Part shown: positions 48,120-60,471 of the stretch, in pieces
Layout of the letters: each line of letters opens with the position of its first letter
How positions within the stretch are numbered: position 1 is the stretch's first letter
Assembly: GCF_014805625.2 (NCBI RefSeq)
Contig: NW_023998415.1
Span: 45,134,339-45,198,338 of the forward strand
From: Glossina fuscipes
Taxonomy: Eukaryota; Arthropoda; Insecta; Diptera; Glossinidae
DNA length: 64,000 bases
Direction: 5' to 3'
Program-made: the position numbers and the translations under genes
The notes under the pieces: model-generated
Seen by the model: only the letters and a program-made list of their open reading frames with translations
What the model was told of the DNA's origin: nothing
The model's database searches: none

Positions 48120-51100
48120 AAGTACATGCAAAAAAACGCATGCATTTACTCATTTCCAGATAAGAATGTAAATTGTTTTTGATTTATAAGTAGAAGTCTA
48201 AGCTCTGTAGCGTAACAACAATTATAAAATTTTTTTCTTCAAATGACGAGCTAATGTACCCCAACCATCTGGCTAAGATTTACATTGCTTATGAAAAAAG
48301 AGAAATTATTACTTAGATTGAGCTATGCCCACAATAAACTCCTTCTCTACCACTTTTTATATTTCGCCTAAGGAAGAGAAATTATTGGTTTCATTCTTTC
48401 AAGTAAATCGTGACCAAATAAGCAACTTTTCTACTCATAATTATTACCCAAGTGTGTGCTCACGCATATCATCTTTTACCTATATGAAATTTGTACATAC
48501 CTTTTCGCTGATACAATGCTATATAAACTTTCCTCAAGAGAGAAACGATATCTAGTCTGCCAATGAATTTGTAAATGCCTTCGCATATCATCCTGCAAGG
48601 AAAAAACGGGACAAGTGCTTGTCTGTTCAACATATCTATTTAGTGTTCAGAATCGTTCGAAAGATGACGTAAAAAAACAGCAGGCGATCTTAGCATTAAT
48701 GATGTTTCCAGTGCTTGAATAGAAATATTTATCGTAACATGTACATATATATTTATATGCTAAGACTGAGTTTTTCTTAAGAAAGTACTCTTTTCAAATC
48801 CTTTTATAACAAAAAAAAAAAAAAGAAGAAAAACCTAATTTCTAAAACATCCTCTCCCAACTCGAAATATTTGGACTCACTTAATATCGTTGGAAAAAGA
48901 CAAAGGTATGCGATTTATCAAATTATAGCCTCCTTAGGATTGTGTAATTATCAGCAGAACATAGGCTCCAAAGGCAGTAGTCCTTGGTGCACGTGAACTT
49001 TTCGAGAAATAAAAATTTCAACAATTTGGAATCACTGCCTTAATGCATTTAAAAAAACTGCAAAAAAAAAACGCGGAAAAAACGGAAAAAAACCTTTAAA
49101 TGGATTCTGCGGAATATTTAAGCAAGGTCGCAATATAATTTTTTATTTACGCATACAAATGCGTATTTATTAAAGTGAACCTTTTGTCTTCGTAATGCAT
49201 TCAATTCTATATACTAAGGCTCACATATACGCGTTATGCATTAAATAATCAAATCCGCACACATTATAATGTTTTACATTTATTCATGTCACGTTGATAA
49301 CAATCTTTTGAAATGGTAGACAGACGCACTTTGATCGCTTCAGACAAATATGTCTGGAGCAGACATGCATTTTTAGAAAAGAAGGAACAGAAACGCAAAC
49401 GCAAACGCAAACAAACAAACAACAATTGAGCAGAATTGAAAACTGTTTTATGTGTATATCTAAAAACGAATTTCGTATACCCATCATCTGGGTCTTGAGG
49501 CGGTTTTTCCCTTCTACGTTCAATTCCTTACAATGGTTTTTTGATAGATAAAAAATAAAAACAAAAAAAAAACAAAAAAAAAACGGATAGACAGAGAAAA
49601 CAAATCAATACTCCAGAGGGAGACATGACTAACGCAATTCAATTATAATATTTGCAGATTTGACAAAAAAAAAAAAAAAAAAACAAACATGCCCAGCGAA
49701 CTTATATTTCGAATATGATGTTCTCCAAATAAACCAACAACAACAACGCAAACAATCTTCATATATATTATATTATAGTTAGTATGTGTATGCATATATA
49801 TATCAATGCATTTTATGCATTTGGAAAAAAGAGTCTATTTTTACTAAGGAGAGAAGGAAAGTAACAAACTAGTAAAAAATAAGTTGAAGAAAAAGAAACT
49901 GAATCGATCGAATTTTTGGTTTTACGTTACGCCATCAACTACGTAAATAATTGTTAATGGACAAGCTCTTCTTCACAAGTGCTTGCAAACATGATGAGAT
50001 GACGAAAAAACGAAAATTTTAAAAACAAAAAGAACGCAAATACGTTTGTGTGTGTAAGTGTGGCTACGCGTGTTTGCCTTTACTTGATTCATTTCATTTG
50101 ATAACATGTTCGTTGATTAATTTTTTTTTTCCTTTTTTACTTTTTGTCTTCACTTTGTGCATGAAAGAAATTCAAATTCAATGATATACATATATTATCG
50201 CGCGAACGAGCGCTTAAGATCGCATCTTATTGTCAGCGCACAAAGCAATCGCACTTTGCAAGCCGTGGAAACTTTAATAATTTAGTTAAACCATCGGATG
50301 ACATCGCGTAATCGCGATACATTGAAGATGTCTAAAAGGGCAAAAATGAAAACAAAAACAACAAAAATTAGTTGAATTATTTTCCTTCTTTCTTCACGTT
50401 TTATTGCAGAGCATGTTTTCTGAGTTTTGCGCAAGAACGTACACACATGTAAGAATATATATATATATATGTGTGTGTATGCCCAAATATATGTAAATAA
50501 AAAATAATCCAACTAAGAATGTTAATAATGAAATATTTGCGAACAATTCGCCCGCCTGATAAGATATATAGATGTTGAGATAAGGTACTTAGTCTTTCTC
50601 TGCATATAATACTCCCGCTCCGTTTGCTATGCCTTTCTTTACCTTTGCAAAATCTAACGTCAATCAAATTTCAGGCAATAGATATGTGTTTATACTACAC
50701 ACCGTATCTCGTACAGGGTGTGTTAAATTTGTACGCATCTACGTATGCGACACGATTCGGGATTATTTCTTTAAATCTATTTTCGCTTCTCCGATCCGTC
50801 TGCCCATCCAATGCTTGCGCATATATTTTTTTTTTGTTCAAACTACAGATCGCGATTTTCGATATAATATCGATCGGATGGGGTAATTTTTTCAACCGTT
50901 CTCGCGCATAGCCATTTCTACGAAAAGTAAGCTCTATATATATATATATATATAGCAAGAAAGATAAAATGTTAACATTTTATTATGAAAGTTTATAGAA
51001 AACGCGAAGCGATCCGTGTTTGAAGGGAATGTAATAATGTAATAAAATGTCCTTTTTACCCCGATTTACTTATGCTAGACATAACTGAATGCCCATATAT

Positions 51101-51205
51101 ATACAAAATGTGTACACAAGAGTACAAAAACAAGTTAAAACAAACGCGGCGTAACTATAAACTAATGTAGCTATTAATATATACATATATATATATTATA
51201 ATATA
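48120..51205. other. Non-coding AT-rich DNA
   Basis: No supported gene. It has ACGCAA/ACAA units at 49391-49422 and several A runs (near 48810-48824, 49564-49583, 49665-49683). Frames around 50282-50958 lack domains. 50710-50830 may hold a weak piece of the dispersed repeat. Confidence 0.5.
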
Positions 51206-51210
51206 TGTAT

Positions 51211-51668
51211 ATACAGTCAAACGACCGTCGTCGCAAAAACTTATCACCGACTACATGTTAACAAAAAATAAATCAACTGTAGTATCTTCAAGTGACGAAA
51301 GCGATTACGAACCAGTTCATCGCAAAAATATGCGCGTTTTGAACTACGACGAGTAGTGTTGAATTAGGTACATTTTGAAAATTTCTCCTTGTTTAAAATT
51401 AGAAATTAAAATTTTTTTAAATGTTTCAATGTGTAATTTAATTATTTATTTTGTTTGAAAAGCACTTTCTTGCTATTTCGTGAAGCTTTGAGATATTTTC
51501 TAAGTGAGACTTTTTTTATGCGGTCCCTCTCTACCGCATAAAAAAAATGTTCTTTAATATGCTGTGAAAAATTATTTCTTATAGCTATTTATGAAGTTTT
51601 TGAATATTTTTTTTTGTGCGGTTTTTTTTCTGCGGTCCCTATCGACCGCACAAAAACAGGTTTGCCTG
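51211..51668 (+). mobile_element. 5'-truncated pogo-like DNA transposon
   Basis: The 3' end of a pogo/Tigger-type element. An open frame enters at about 51211 and ends with TAG near 51355. It reads KRPSSQKLITDYMLTKNKST, an acidic SSSDESDYEP stretch, then VHRKNMRVLNYDE and the stop. This is a plausible acidic C-terminal tail of a pogo-class transposase, though the catalytic core is absent. About 310 bases of non-coding sequence follow, then the terminal repeat (reverse complement CAGGCAAACCTGTTTTTGTG) ending at 51668 next to TA (51669-51670). Subterminal hairpins lie at 51511-51546 and around 51620-51652. The terminus matches the MITE at 13085. Confidence 0.6.
51511..51546. repeat. Perfect 14-bp hairpin in pogo-like 3' end
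   Basis: TTTTTTTATGCGGT (51511-51524) and its exact reverse complement (51533-51546) flank an 8-base loop. A related motif recurs within the MITE at 13237-13267 and 13406-13430, so it belongs to the element. Confidence 0.75.
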
Positions 51669-51670
51669 TA

Positions 51671-53106
51671 TATATAGTGCGAACTACTTTTACCTATTCA
51701 ACAATAATTGATACAGAATAATAAAAACAAGGCGTATTAAATTTTAACTATGTCTTTTTTGATATTTTTTGGACCTCATCCCATTCCTTGCAAAAGTTCT
51801 CATAAGAATTAAGTCTTTATATGGCAACAAGGTCGAATACTTTAATACATTACGTAAGGGCTAAGGGCTAAGATCTTTTCTAAGATAATTAATTTTGCTA
51901 AGGGGCTCCTCGTGGAAACGGAACCTTTACACAAGTCATTTTACCTGCAAAGTAAGTGAAAAATGGCATAAAGCGAATTGTTCAGCTAATCTAATGGTCG
52001 ACTTTGCCTAACTTTAAAATTTTTACTTATTTTTATTTCATGTTTTTTGTTTTTTCAAAAACGTGTTTTTCAAATATTTTCCAGAAACTTTAAGCTTTTT
52101 TTACTCAACTCAGTAAATCACCTGTTATTGATTTGTCTTTTTTTTTTTTTAAAGAAGTCTGACTTTTTTTTAATAATTTACAAAAAGAAACGTGTGTTAG
52201 CTGATGCCGTGTACTAGCATGTCTACGATATTATATATATCATATATACATTTCTCCATCTTAACATCAAAAAAATAAAAATAAAAAAGTCATTCCTTTG
52301 TATACAATTTAGCATGATGCTATAGAGGCTGACTGGGCTGTAAAAATCAAAATTCATATATCATATAGTAGTTGATCCATATGGATGCTTCTGAAAATGT
52401 TCTCTGCAAGTCTTAACGAAAATATTAAAATCAAACTTAAGATTTTAAAATTGTTAATATTAGTATTTATCACAATTGATATCGAACGATATTGAATTGA
52501 TTTCAAAGCATAAGCTGCCGAATATGATTAAATACAATTTCCAATCGGGCTTGTGTTTCTAAATAAAATTTGAATTTTGCCATAGTGATTTCAAAAAGGA
52601 GTCAGATAGAGAGCCATAGCCAAATTGATCTGTGTATTTAGCCTAATGAATGTTACAAATCTATTGTACGGCTCGGGGGTGGATGTAAACAAAAACAAAA
52701 AACTTGTTTCTTTAATATACGAAGGGAGTAAAAATTTCTAAACACCATCCAGTTTTATTATAATACTATACAATACTATATATGTATATATATATATATA
52801 TAATTGCATATATATATAATTGCAATGTTAACGTTGTTGTAATTCGTTGTTCATATTATTTTATATTAATGCTGTTTGCGGTATAATGCGTACACGTACT
52901 CCGTCCGTACCTTTACAAGGAAATGCGTAATTGTTCAGTCATTTCATTGCACCATTCAACTGAATGGAATTGCAATTAAAAACAAACTGCATATATAAAT
53001 ACACACTCACACTAACATACATACATACATACATCTATATCTGTATAAACATTGTGTAGATTGTTGCATATAATTATTTATAGACGAGACGGCAAGGTAT
53101 GTGAGT

Positions 53107-53143
<37 letters not shown>

Positions 53144-54785
53144 GCAGAATAATCAACAACAACAAAAAAAAAAAAAAAGAAACCTACACTATACGTATGC
53201 ATAACATTCATACATATATAGTAGTGTCAATGACATTTAGTTCTGGCAACCTAAGTGGACAAGCATGCACGCACAAACCCATTCAAATATATTATATTTA
53301 CCTAAGAGACTATACAACCAAATAACCCCACATGTTGAATGTGTATGCACACATGATTATAACATACATAGATATAATACTTATTATATACATACACAAA
53401 CGGTGAGCTATACACAGAGAGCTACACATGCATTCATATACATATACAATATAGTTTGCATTTGCCAGCAAAATTCTACTCTATATAGAAAAGAAACCTT
53501 TAAACATTAAACCTATTTACACATACTCGCGCGCATACGTATACATCCACGCATCTCTATACGTATATATATATATATATATATATAAATAGAGAAATTT
53601 TATGAATTTCATAACTTCATACAATAATCAATCCATTGCATACATTTCAAATGTACTTTACTTTACTGTTGGCATGTAAACCATGATAATAGCTATAGAG
53701 GATAAAAGAAACCGTGGGAGAAAGAGAACGAAAGAGAGAGAGAGTGAGAGAGAGTGAGAGAGAGAGAGAGAGAGAGAAAGAGAAAGAATGAAAAAGAGCC
53801 AAGCGGTGAGTTAAGGAAGCCACCCGTGCACTGGTATGTTGTTCGTTCGTTATGTTGAAACATGTCATTTTCAATTATGCACAATACTAACTTTAATTCA
53901 CGCGAATATTATTGTACAAAACGGATAGATATGTATGTATACATGTTAATGCATATTTGTGTTATGCTGCGCACAACTATGATAACAAACCACGGTAACC
54001 TAAGTACATGCATGCACGCATACATTTACAAAAACATATATATGTCTATATCCATATGCATGTATATATGTAGGTATATATGTCTATGCTGCGTGTAACA
54101 TGAACCCTTTATATTATTTTTTATTTGTTTTCTTCTTTTTTTTTATTTTTTGCGCAAAACATAAAACGTAACATACAGGCGTAAATACACACACACACAC
54201 AAAGGTGCGCGCGCGCGCATACATATACACATATCATTTTCATCTTTCCTCTACATTTTTGAAATTATACAACAAGAGAAGACGATCAAAAGCAAAAACC
54301 GCTTCACACGATGATACGGTAAAACTATTTTTAATTAAATTTTATTAAAGCATATTTCTTTATTTTCAATGTTTGTCTCTTCTTCTTTTTGTCGTTTTTT
54401 TTTTTGTTTGTCATTTCAATTTTCCTTTAATAAACTCAAATCCCCTGGAAACCTATAATTCTATCGATTTTTTTTTTCTTTTTTTTTTATATCAATTTTT
54501 AATGCATTTTTTACTTAGGTTATGTTCCTAATAGGGCTAGAAAAAGGGTAAATAAAACTATTTATTAGAACTTCCGGAGTTTATTTACTTATTATCGAAT
54601 TTCAATTCAACTAACAACAATAATGCAACATTATGCATATATGTACACAACGTCAAACCTACATCGATAAACATAGGCTCCTTCCTGTAATATGTAATTA
54701 AACATAGCTTAACCACCATTCTGGCTCTTTACACCGAGTTTTGGGGCTTTGTTAACATACCGCTTACCAATGGACCGCTCGCCCA
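51671..54785. other. Non-coding AT-rich DNA with GA tracts
   Basis: No supported gene. (AT)n lies near 52780-52802, (ACAT)n near 53017-53033, (GA)n at 53105-53143 and 53732-53780, and a short (CA)n then (CG)n near 54189-54220. The frames here are Arg/Glu, Ser/Leu or Ile/Tyr low-complexity readings. Confidence 0.55.
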
Positions 54786-54789
54786 TTTA

Positions 54790-55485
54790 TTGATTATTAT
54801 CATCAAGATATGACATTGGCAATATACGAGTCCATACACGAGTTGCTTTTATACTAAATATAGAATCAGATATATTAATCAGTTTATGAATCTTGTCTGA
54901 ATTATCGCTAAAAACTAAGCTTTAACAACGGATAACTTCTAGAGAATCGAACGGAAGCGTTAATGTAGATTTCACTCAAAAGAGTTTTCAAGTCGCGAAC
55001 TCCATTAATTAATTGTACTGTAAGAATGAGATGTCAAGTATAAATACGCATTTCTGCGGAATGATATGAGTATTAATCTATCTTCATATTGTGAGAGGGT
55101 TGTAAGAGGACGTCATGACAAATTCTTTAACGCAAAACAAAGCAGAAATTGTTTTTGCACCGATTCGATCGCGTTGACATAACAGCGCTAGGGCGGAGAC
55201 CACACCTCCGCAGCAACATTCAAGTATTGGTCGTCTAACTAACGTCATGTAAAGTCTCTTCGTAATATAGGGATCGTTGAATTCACGAGTCCAACGCTCA
55301 ATCAATCCCAATGTGGATCTTGCTTTATTGATAGAGAATGAAATATGCAGAGCAGCCCGTGCCTTTCTATCAAAAAGGACACCTAAACCACAAGTCATAT
55401 CTGTATCGTTCAATTTATATGAGTTTATAAAGTGGTGTGTTTGATACATTATCCATCCGGAATGTGATATGTTTCCGTTTTCAAA
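54790..55485 (-). pseudogene. Jockey-like non-LTR retrotransposon RT relic
   Basis: Minus-strand piece of the C-terminal part of a LINE reverse transcriptase. The clear frame is 55084-55449. It reads LGVLFDRKARAALHISFSIN, KARSTLGLIERWTREFNDPY and ITKRLYMTLVRRPILE, the typical thumb-side region downstream of the catalytic motifs in jockey-clade elements. It is broken. Upstream similarity (KRKHITFRMDNV, about 55456-55485) is in another frame. Downstream similarity continues out of frame and through stops (YEDRLILISF, VKSTLTLPFDSLEVIR, LINISDSIFSIKATRV) to about 54790. No poly(A) tail or target duplication was identified. The catalytic motif and the endonuclease half are absent. Confidence 0.78.
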
Positions 55486-55489
55486 AATT

Positions 55490-56070
55490 TTAAAAACTAA
55501 AATAAATTTTGAATTTAATTTTGAATTTTCATATCGCTCGGTAAATACTTAAGGAATCGTTTATATGAAAAAGGAAAAGTTCATTTTCCGATCTCTTACC
55601 TCAACTTAATTGATAAATCGTATCATTATGTTCTTCTTCTCTTCATTTATACGATTCTCCATTAAAGGCTATCATCATCAAATTTCATTAGCAACAATTC
55701 GATCCTGTCTTTGGTTGTTTTGTATTCTGTTCGGACTAATAAAACAAAAGTGTTTAATTTTTTCAATTTGTTTAAAAAAAAAAAAGAATAAAACAAATTA
55801 AAGTACTATAGTAGACCACGACTCATATACCCTATAAGTAACCTGCACCATCGACCTACACTTACGCATATAACAATTTCTCAAAATAATATGTTTTATG
55901 GGATATGTTGAAACAACAAATTCCATCAAAATATCTAAAGAAAATTTGCGGCTTCAAGGTTGAATAGAAGAAGAAAAAACAAACATTGGGGACAGATTTA
56001 AATCAGAATCATTTTCTAACTCGATCAGTATTACAAAACGTACGTTTATCTCAAATCCTTGTGGATGTTG
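55490..56070. other. Non-coding AT-rich stretch
   Basis: Nothing supported. The 63-codon frame at 55610-55801 (+) ends in a poly(A) run and has no domain. Confidence 0.5.
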
Positions 56071-56074
56071 CATA

Positions 56075-56092
56075 CTTAAGAGAGAGAGAGAG

Positions 56093-56126
<34 letters not shown>

Positions 56127-56140
56127 GTAGAGAGCGAGCG

Positions 56141-56190
<50 letters not shown>

Positions 56191-56200
56191 NNNNNNNNNN

Positions 56201-56253
<53 letters not shown>

Positions 56254-56592
56254 GGGATAGAGAGAGATAGAGAGAGAGAGAGATAGAGCCCGTTCAGTCC
56301 TTAAGGGCATGATTACATTATTGATTTCGTCAAAGAGTTAAGAAAGTTAGATTAAATGAATAAATTTTGCGAGGGAGAAAGAGAGAGAGGGAGGGATAGA
56401 CAGAGAGATAGATAGAGAGAAAGAGAGAGAGATATATATAGGAGAGAGAGAGAAAGAGAGGAAGAGAGAGATATAGGAGAGAGAGAGAGAGAGACAGATA
56501 GATAGAGCCCGTTCAGTCCTTAAGGGCATGATTACATTATTGATTTTGTCGAAGAGTTAAGAAAGTTCGATTAAATCAATAAATTTTGTGAT
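56075..56592. repeat. GA/GATA-rich tract with 219-bp duplication
   Basis: Long (GA)n with GATA and GAGC variants spans 56080-56290, and a second, less regular GA zone spans 56373-56500. A 91-base unique segment beginning GATAGAGCCCGTTCAGTCC is present at 56282-56372 and again at 56501-56591, offset by 219 bases with about six differences. Both copies abut the GA zone, so the unit of duplication is GA tract plus flank. Confidence 0.85.
56191..56200. other. Assembly gap (10 N)
   Basis: Ten N within the (GA)n tract. The true tract length is unknown. Confidence 0.99.
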
Positions 56593-56599
56593 AGATACA

Positions 56600-56643
56600 C
56601 CGAATGACAAGCCAATCTAATAAACATTATTAATTCTGTGATA

Positions 56644-56683
<40 letters not shown>

Positions 56684-57859
56684 TAGCACGTGATTTAACT
56701 TCGCTCATTGTATCCTCTTCCGAGTACTTAGCGGCACTAATTTAAAAATGAGGTTTGCATAAAATAGTACTTAGGCCGACAAACTGCCACAATTTACTTA
56801 GGTAAGCATATTCATTCGAGACCATCACACGCTGCATATGTAAACAAGCACCTAGAGATTACGACGACCAGATTATATGTTAAAAGCAGTCACTTTAGCG
56901 TAACGCATGCTAATCTTTCCGGTACTGTTCTTACAACAAACTTAACAAAAAAAAAAAAAAAAAAAAACGAAAAAAAACACCCCATACATCCCCGCAATAA
57001 CGTTAAATGGATTTACTCATAAGTCTTTACGGTGAAAAAGTTTTTATTAGCTTAGTATGATCGTTAAAAACGTTGCTGTAACATATCACTCTTATGGATA
57101 TTAAATGTAAAGACTTGAAATCGGCTTAAATTGATATAAAAAATTGAATATGGAAAAACAGTTAATACTATGACTGTGTGCGAATCTCATCAGACATCGA
57201 AAAAAAAAAAAGGAAAATTAATCGCAATCTCTAAGATAGAGATGTAAAAGGCAAAGTTTCAAAAAAAAAAAAAAAAAAGGGAGGAAATTAAAAAGTTGCG
57301 ACACCTGCGACTTAATTTTAATGTAAACAATTTTTCGTATAATTTTCTCGAAGACTAGCTAGCAACACATCTAGTTAATGCAAAATTGCTATAAAGCCCA
57401 GTTTGATCAAAAAAAAAAAGTCCATTCCAAAAAATCAAAAAAAAGGAAAAAACAACCAAATAAATAAATAAAAATAAAATGAATAATAATTTTTTTTAAT
57501 GCTTCATTAAAATAATTTCCATCTTTTTAATCTCTTTTACCATAACATTCAGCCTCTTTTAATTTGACACCTTCATTATTAAAAACAAAGTCGCCGAGAT
57601 GGAGCGACGCAAATCGCAAAAACAACGTAAAGTAGCTTGCTTGTCATTTCATTTCATTTCATTTTTTTTCTTCTTCTTCTTCTTTTTTTTTTGTTTTTTG
57701 TTTTCATCTTAAGAACCGAAACTCATTAAAGATTAATATTAAAAAAGTTAAAAAAAAATTAAACATCAACTAAAATCTATATTTGTCAATTTCATGTCGT
57801 ATTTAAATTCGAAATGAGGAAAAAAGAGAAAAAAAAGCCGGACGCGTCAACTATTCGAT

Positions 57860-57898
<39 letters not shown>

Positions 57899-58480
57899 CA
57901 TTGCAGTTTTTGGTGGACTGATTATTATAGTAAGTGTGTGATTTGAGTTCTGAAATTTTTTAAATGAAATTCACCAATCAAAGTGAAACGAACAAACGAA
58001 CAGGAAAACGGAAAACAAATTTCCAATGATTTTGAACGAATCTTAAACACTCCTCACCGATAGATAGAAGGAACACGAAGAAAATGCTTTGATAAAAGCA
58101 GTCGATTGACAAGAGACCTCATAAAGTTCCGATAGAATACATCTAAATAAATTGATCTATATATGGCAAATCCATTTAGGTATCTACGATGATCTTAGAA
58201 GAACTTACAAATACATACGCATTCTTGTAAAGTCAAATCTAACCGAAAAAAAATTGGTCTTACAAACGGGAAGGAGTTCAAAATTTTAATAAAAAAAAAA
58301 AAAAGTTATTCTGAAAGGTAAACGAAACCTAAGCAACACTAGGTCAATTAGAAACTTAAACTAGAGAATTATAGCGAAAAGACCAATGATCGGAAGCAAG
58401 CAGATTTTTGGTCTTAAAATACTAAGAAGCAAAGATAAGTCTAAGCAATTATGATAAATATCTGCTCCGACATATGATTA
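56600..58480. other. Non-coding AT-rich DNA
   Basis: No supported gene. (AT)n lies at 56647-56680, A runs near 56948-56966 and 57260-57278, and a run of 28 T at 57867-57894. Confidence 0.6.
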
Positions 58481-58482
58481 AT

Positions 58483-58552
58483 GGTAGTGAGATTCGAAGC
58501 CGCGAACATCGACTTGACAGTCAGGAATCTTATCCGTTCGGCTATAGCTTCG
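58483..58552 (-). other. tRNA-like relic 2 (possible SINE head)
   Basis: On the minus strand an A-box-like TAGCCGAACGGA (58533-58544) and a B-box-like GCTTCGAATCT (58490-58500; 9 of 11 to GGTTCGANTCC) are separated by 32 bases, the same as in relic 1 at 21472-21526. Acceptor and T-stem pairing is poor, so a functional tRNA is unlikely. A 76-codon + frame (58474-58704) runs through it and is probably accidental. Confidence 0.45.
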
Positions 58553-58554
58553 GC

Positions 58555-60379
58555 GGTAGCTTAAAGAAAAAGATGGTGCAAAATTTGAGAGCTGATTTTA
58601 CGTTACGTCAATTATTAATAAATCCTTCAATCATTTCGGATATATTCGAGGCGTATTTGTTTCTAAGTAAGTGTACTGCGAAAATCACGAAAGAACACGA
58701 GTAATGTATATATGAATTGTAGCGCTTCTCCATATTTTATTGAAAAAAGTTTAACACATGCCTGTACCATCGCACATAACTAAGTCAGTTTGCCAATACT
58801 AACGTATTGGTGGCGAGGTAATATTGAATGTTACTAACGTAATGACAATTTTAGTGTACTACTTTAAGAGAAAATTAAAAGAAAAGATATAATAAATGTA
58901 TCTGGTGTTAGGATGACGCTCATTAACGCTTTAAAACATGTTGGTCGTTAGGTTTTGTACCAAAAAAAAAAAATTGACAAAAGGAAAAGAAAGGAAGACA
59001 AAAATGTAAAAGAAGACAACATCCTAACGATTTAGCATTGATATGACGAAACGACAGCCTCTCTCTTCCTGACCGAAACGACCAAAAGATACACACATAT
59101 ATAACAAACAAAACTGACAGCTTTGCACATAAACAGTATAAGTATAAAATGATGTTATGTTTGGCGTGAGACATAGCTTTTCCAAAAATGCCAAAAAGGG
59201 GGAAAAAAACGTTAAAAAAAAATAAATAAATAAATAAATAAATAAAAGTTCGCTTAAAGGATACATTTCGCTGCACTATTTTATCACATTCTATAAAATC
59301 TAAACAAACTAAACAAACGATATAACTTTAACATAAGGCTGTACAGCATACACGTATAGAATAATGATTGTTTGTTTGTTTGTTTGTTTGTTTGTACGCT
59401 ATACAACTACATGTCTGATAAGTGAGCATTCACTCATTCACTCATTCACATGGACTCAGTTGCTTATAAAATGCATTATTTCTGTGCAATTAACTCAATA
59501 TGCAGATTATTATCAATTCTTGTTGGTGTTGTTTTTGTTGTTTTGTTTGTGCTACTGCTGGTGCTGTTAACGCGGGTCGTGTGCAGACGGAACACTGTAA
59601 GCACTATACCATATATACGTGTTCATACGTATTCATCCATATACTCATCGTTATACGTGTGCGTGTGTGTATATGTATTTCTTCTATATGATGCAGCAAG
59701 TTAGAGAGTAATACTGAACGCTTAATCTGTCCCCCCACCGTTAGTGTAATGACAAGTTATACGTTTTTTGGGCGTGCGTGCATATGTATATACATATATA
59801 TATATATATATAAATATATATGTATGTATATATACATGTTAATGTAGCATAAATTATCGATAACACAGCTTTATTGACCATTGAAGTGCGCTTCCAACAT
59901 TTTCTTGTTAATTTTAATTGATGTTTACAAACATCATCACGGTTTATGCCATCGCACAGACGCGTAGACAGAGAAACGGTCAGACCCATATGCAGTCAAA
60001 CGAGGAGTGCAGTAAACGTATGGACAGCCTTACCGTCACCTCAAAAACCATTAGCATTGTTCCATACGTTTTAATGAAACCTATTCTAAAAACTGTAATG
60101 GTTACGATCGAGCCTGGTTTAGGCTATAGTGAAATTTTCAATAAAGTTTTCGCGGTTATTTTTGCCATTATTGTTAAAAGCAAAGCAAAACTAAAAAACT
60201 GAAAATAAAAGCAAAAAAAAAAAAAATAATAAATAAATAAATAAATAAATAAAAATCGCTTTAAGTCCTTTAAAGTGAATTAATTAACATAAATTAAATC
60301 AGTCAACTTGGGCACAGTTAACGATCAGTCATTTAGTTAGTCGATGATTTTTCAGCTACATGAACAAAAATGGTCCTCT

Positions 60380-60419
<40 letters not shown>

Positions 60420-60428
60420 TTATACATA

Positions 60429-60471
<43 letters not shown>

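Noticed and set aside
53647..53884. Ser/Leu-rich minus frames, also near 7486 and 55954
   Set aside because: GA/TC dinucleotide tracts; the frame near 55954 even spans the N gap.
59918..60202. 94-codon + frame with normal-looking residues
   Set aside because: No domain, no splice or promoter context, and the end of the frame is Lys-rich from an A-rich run.
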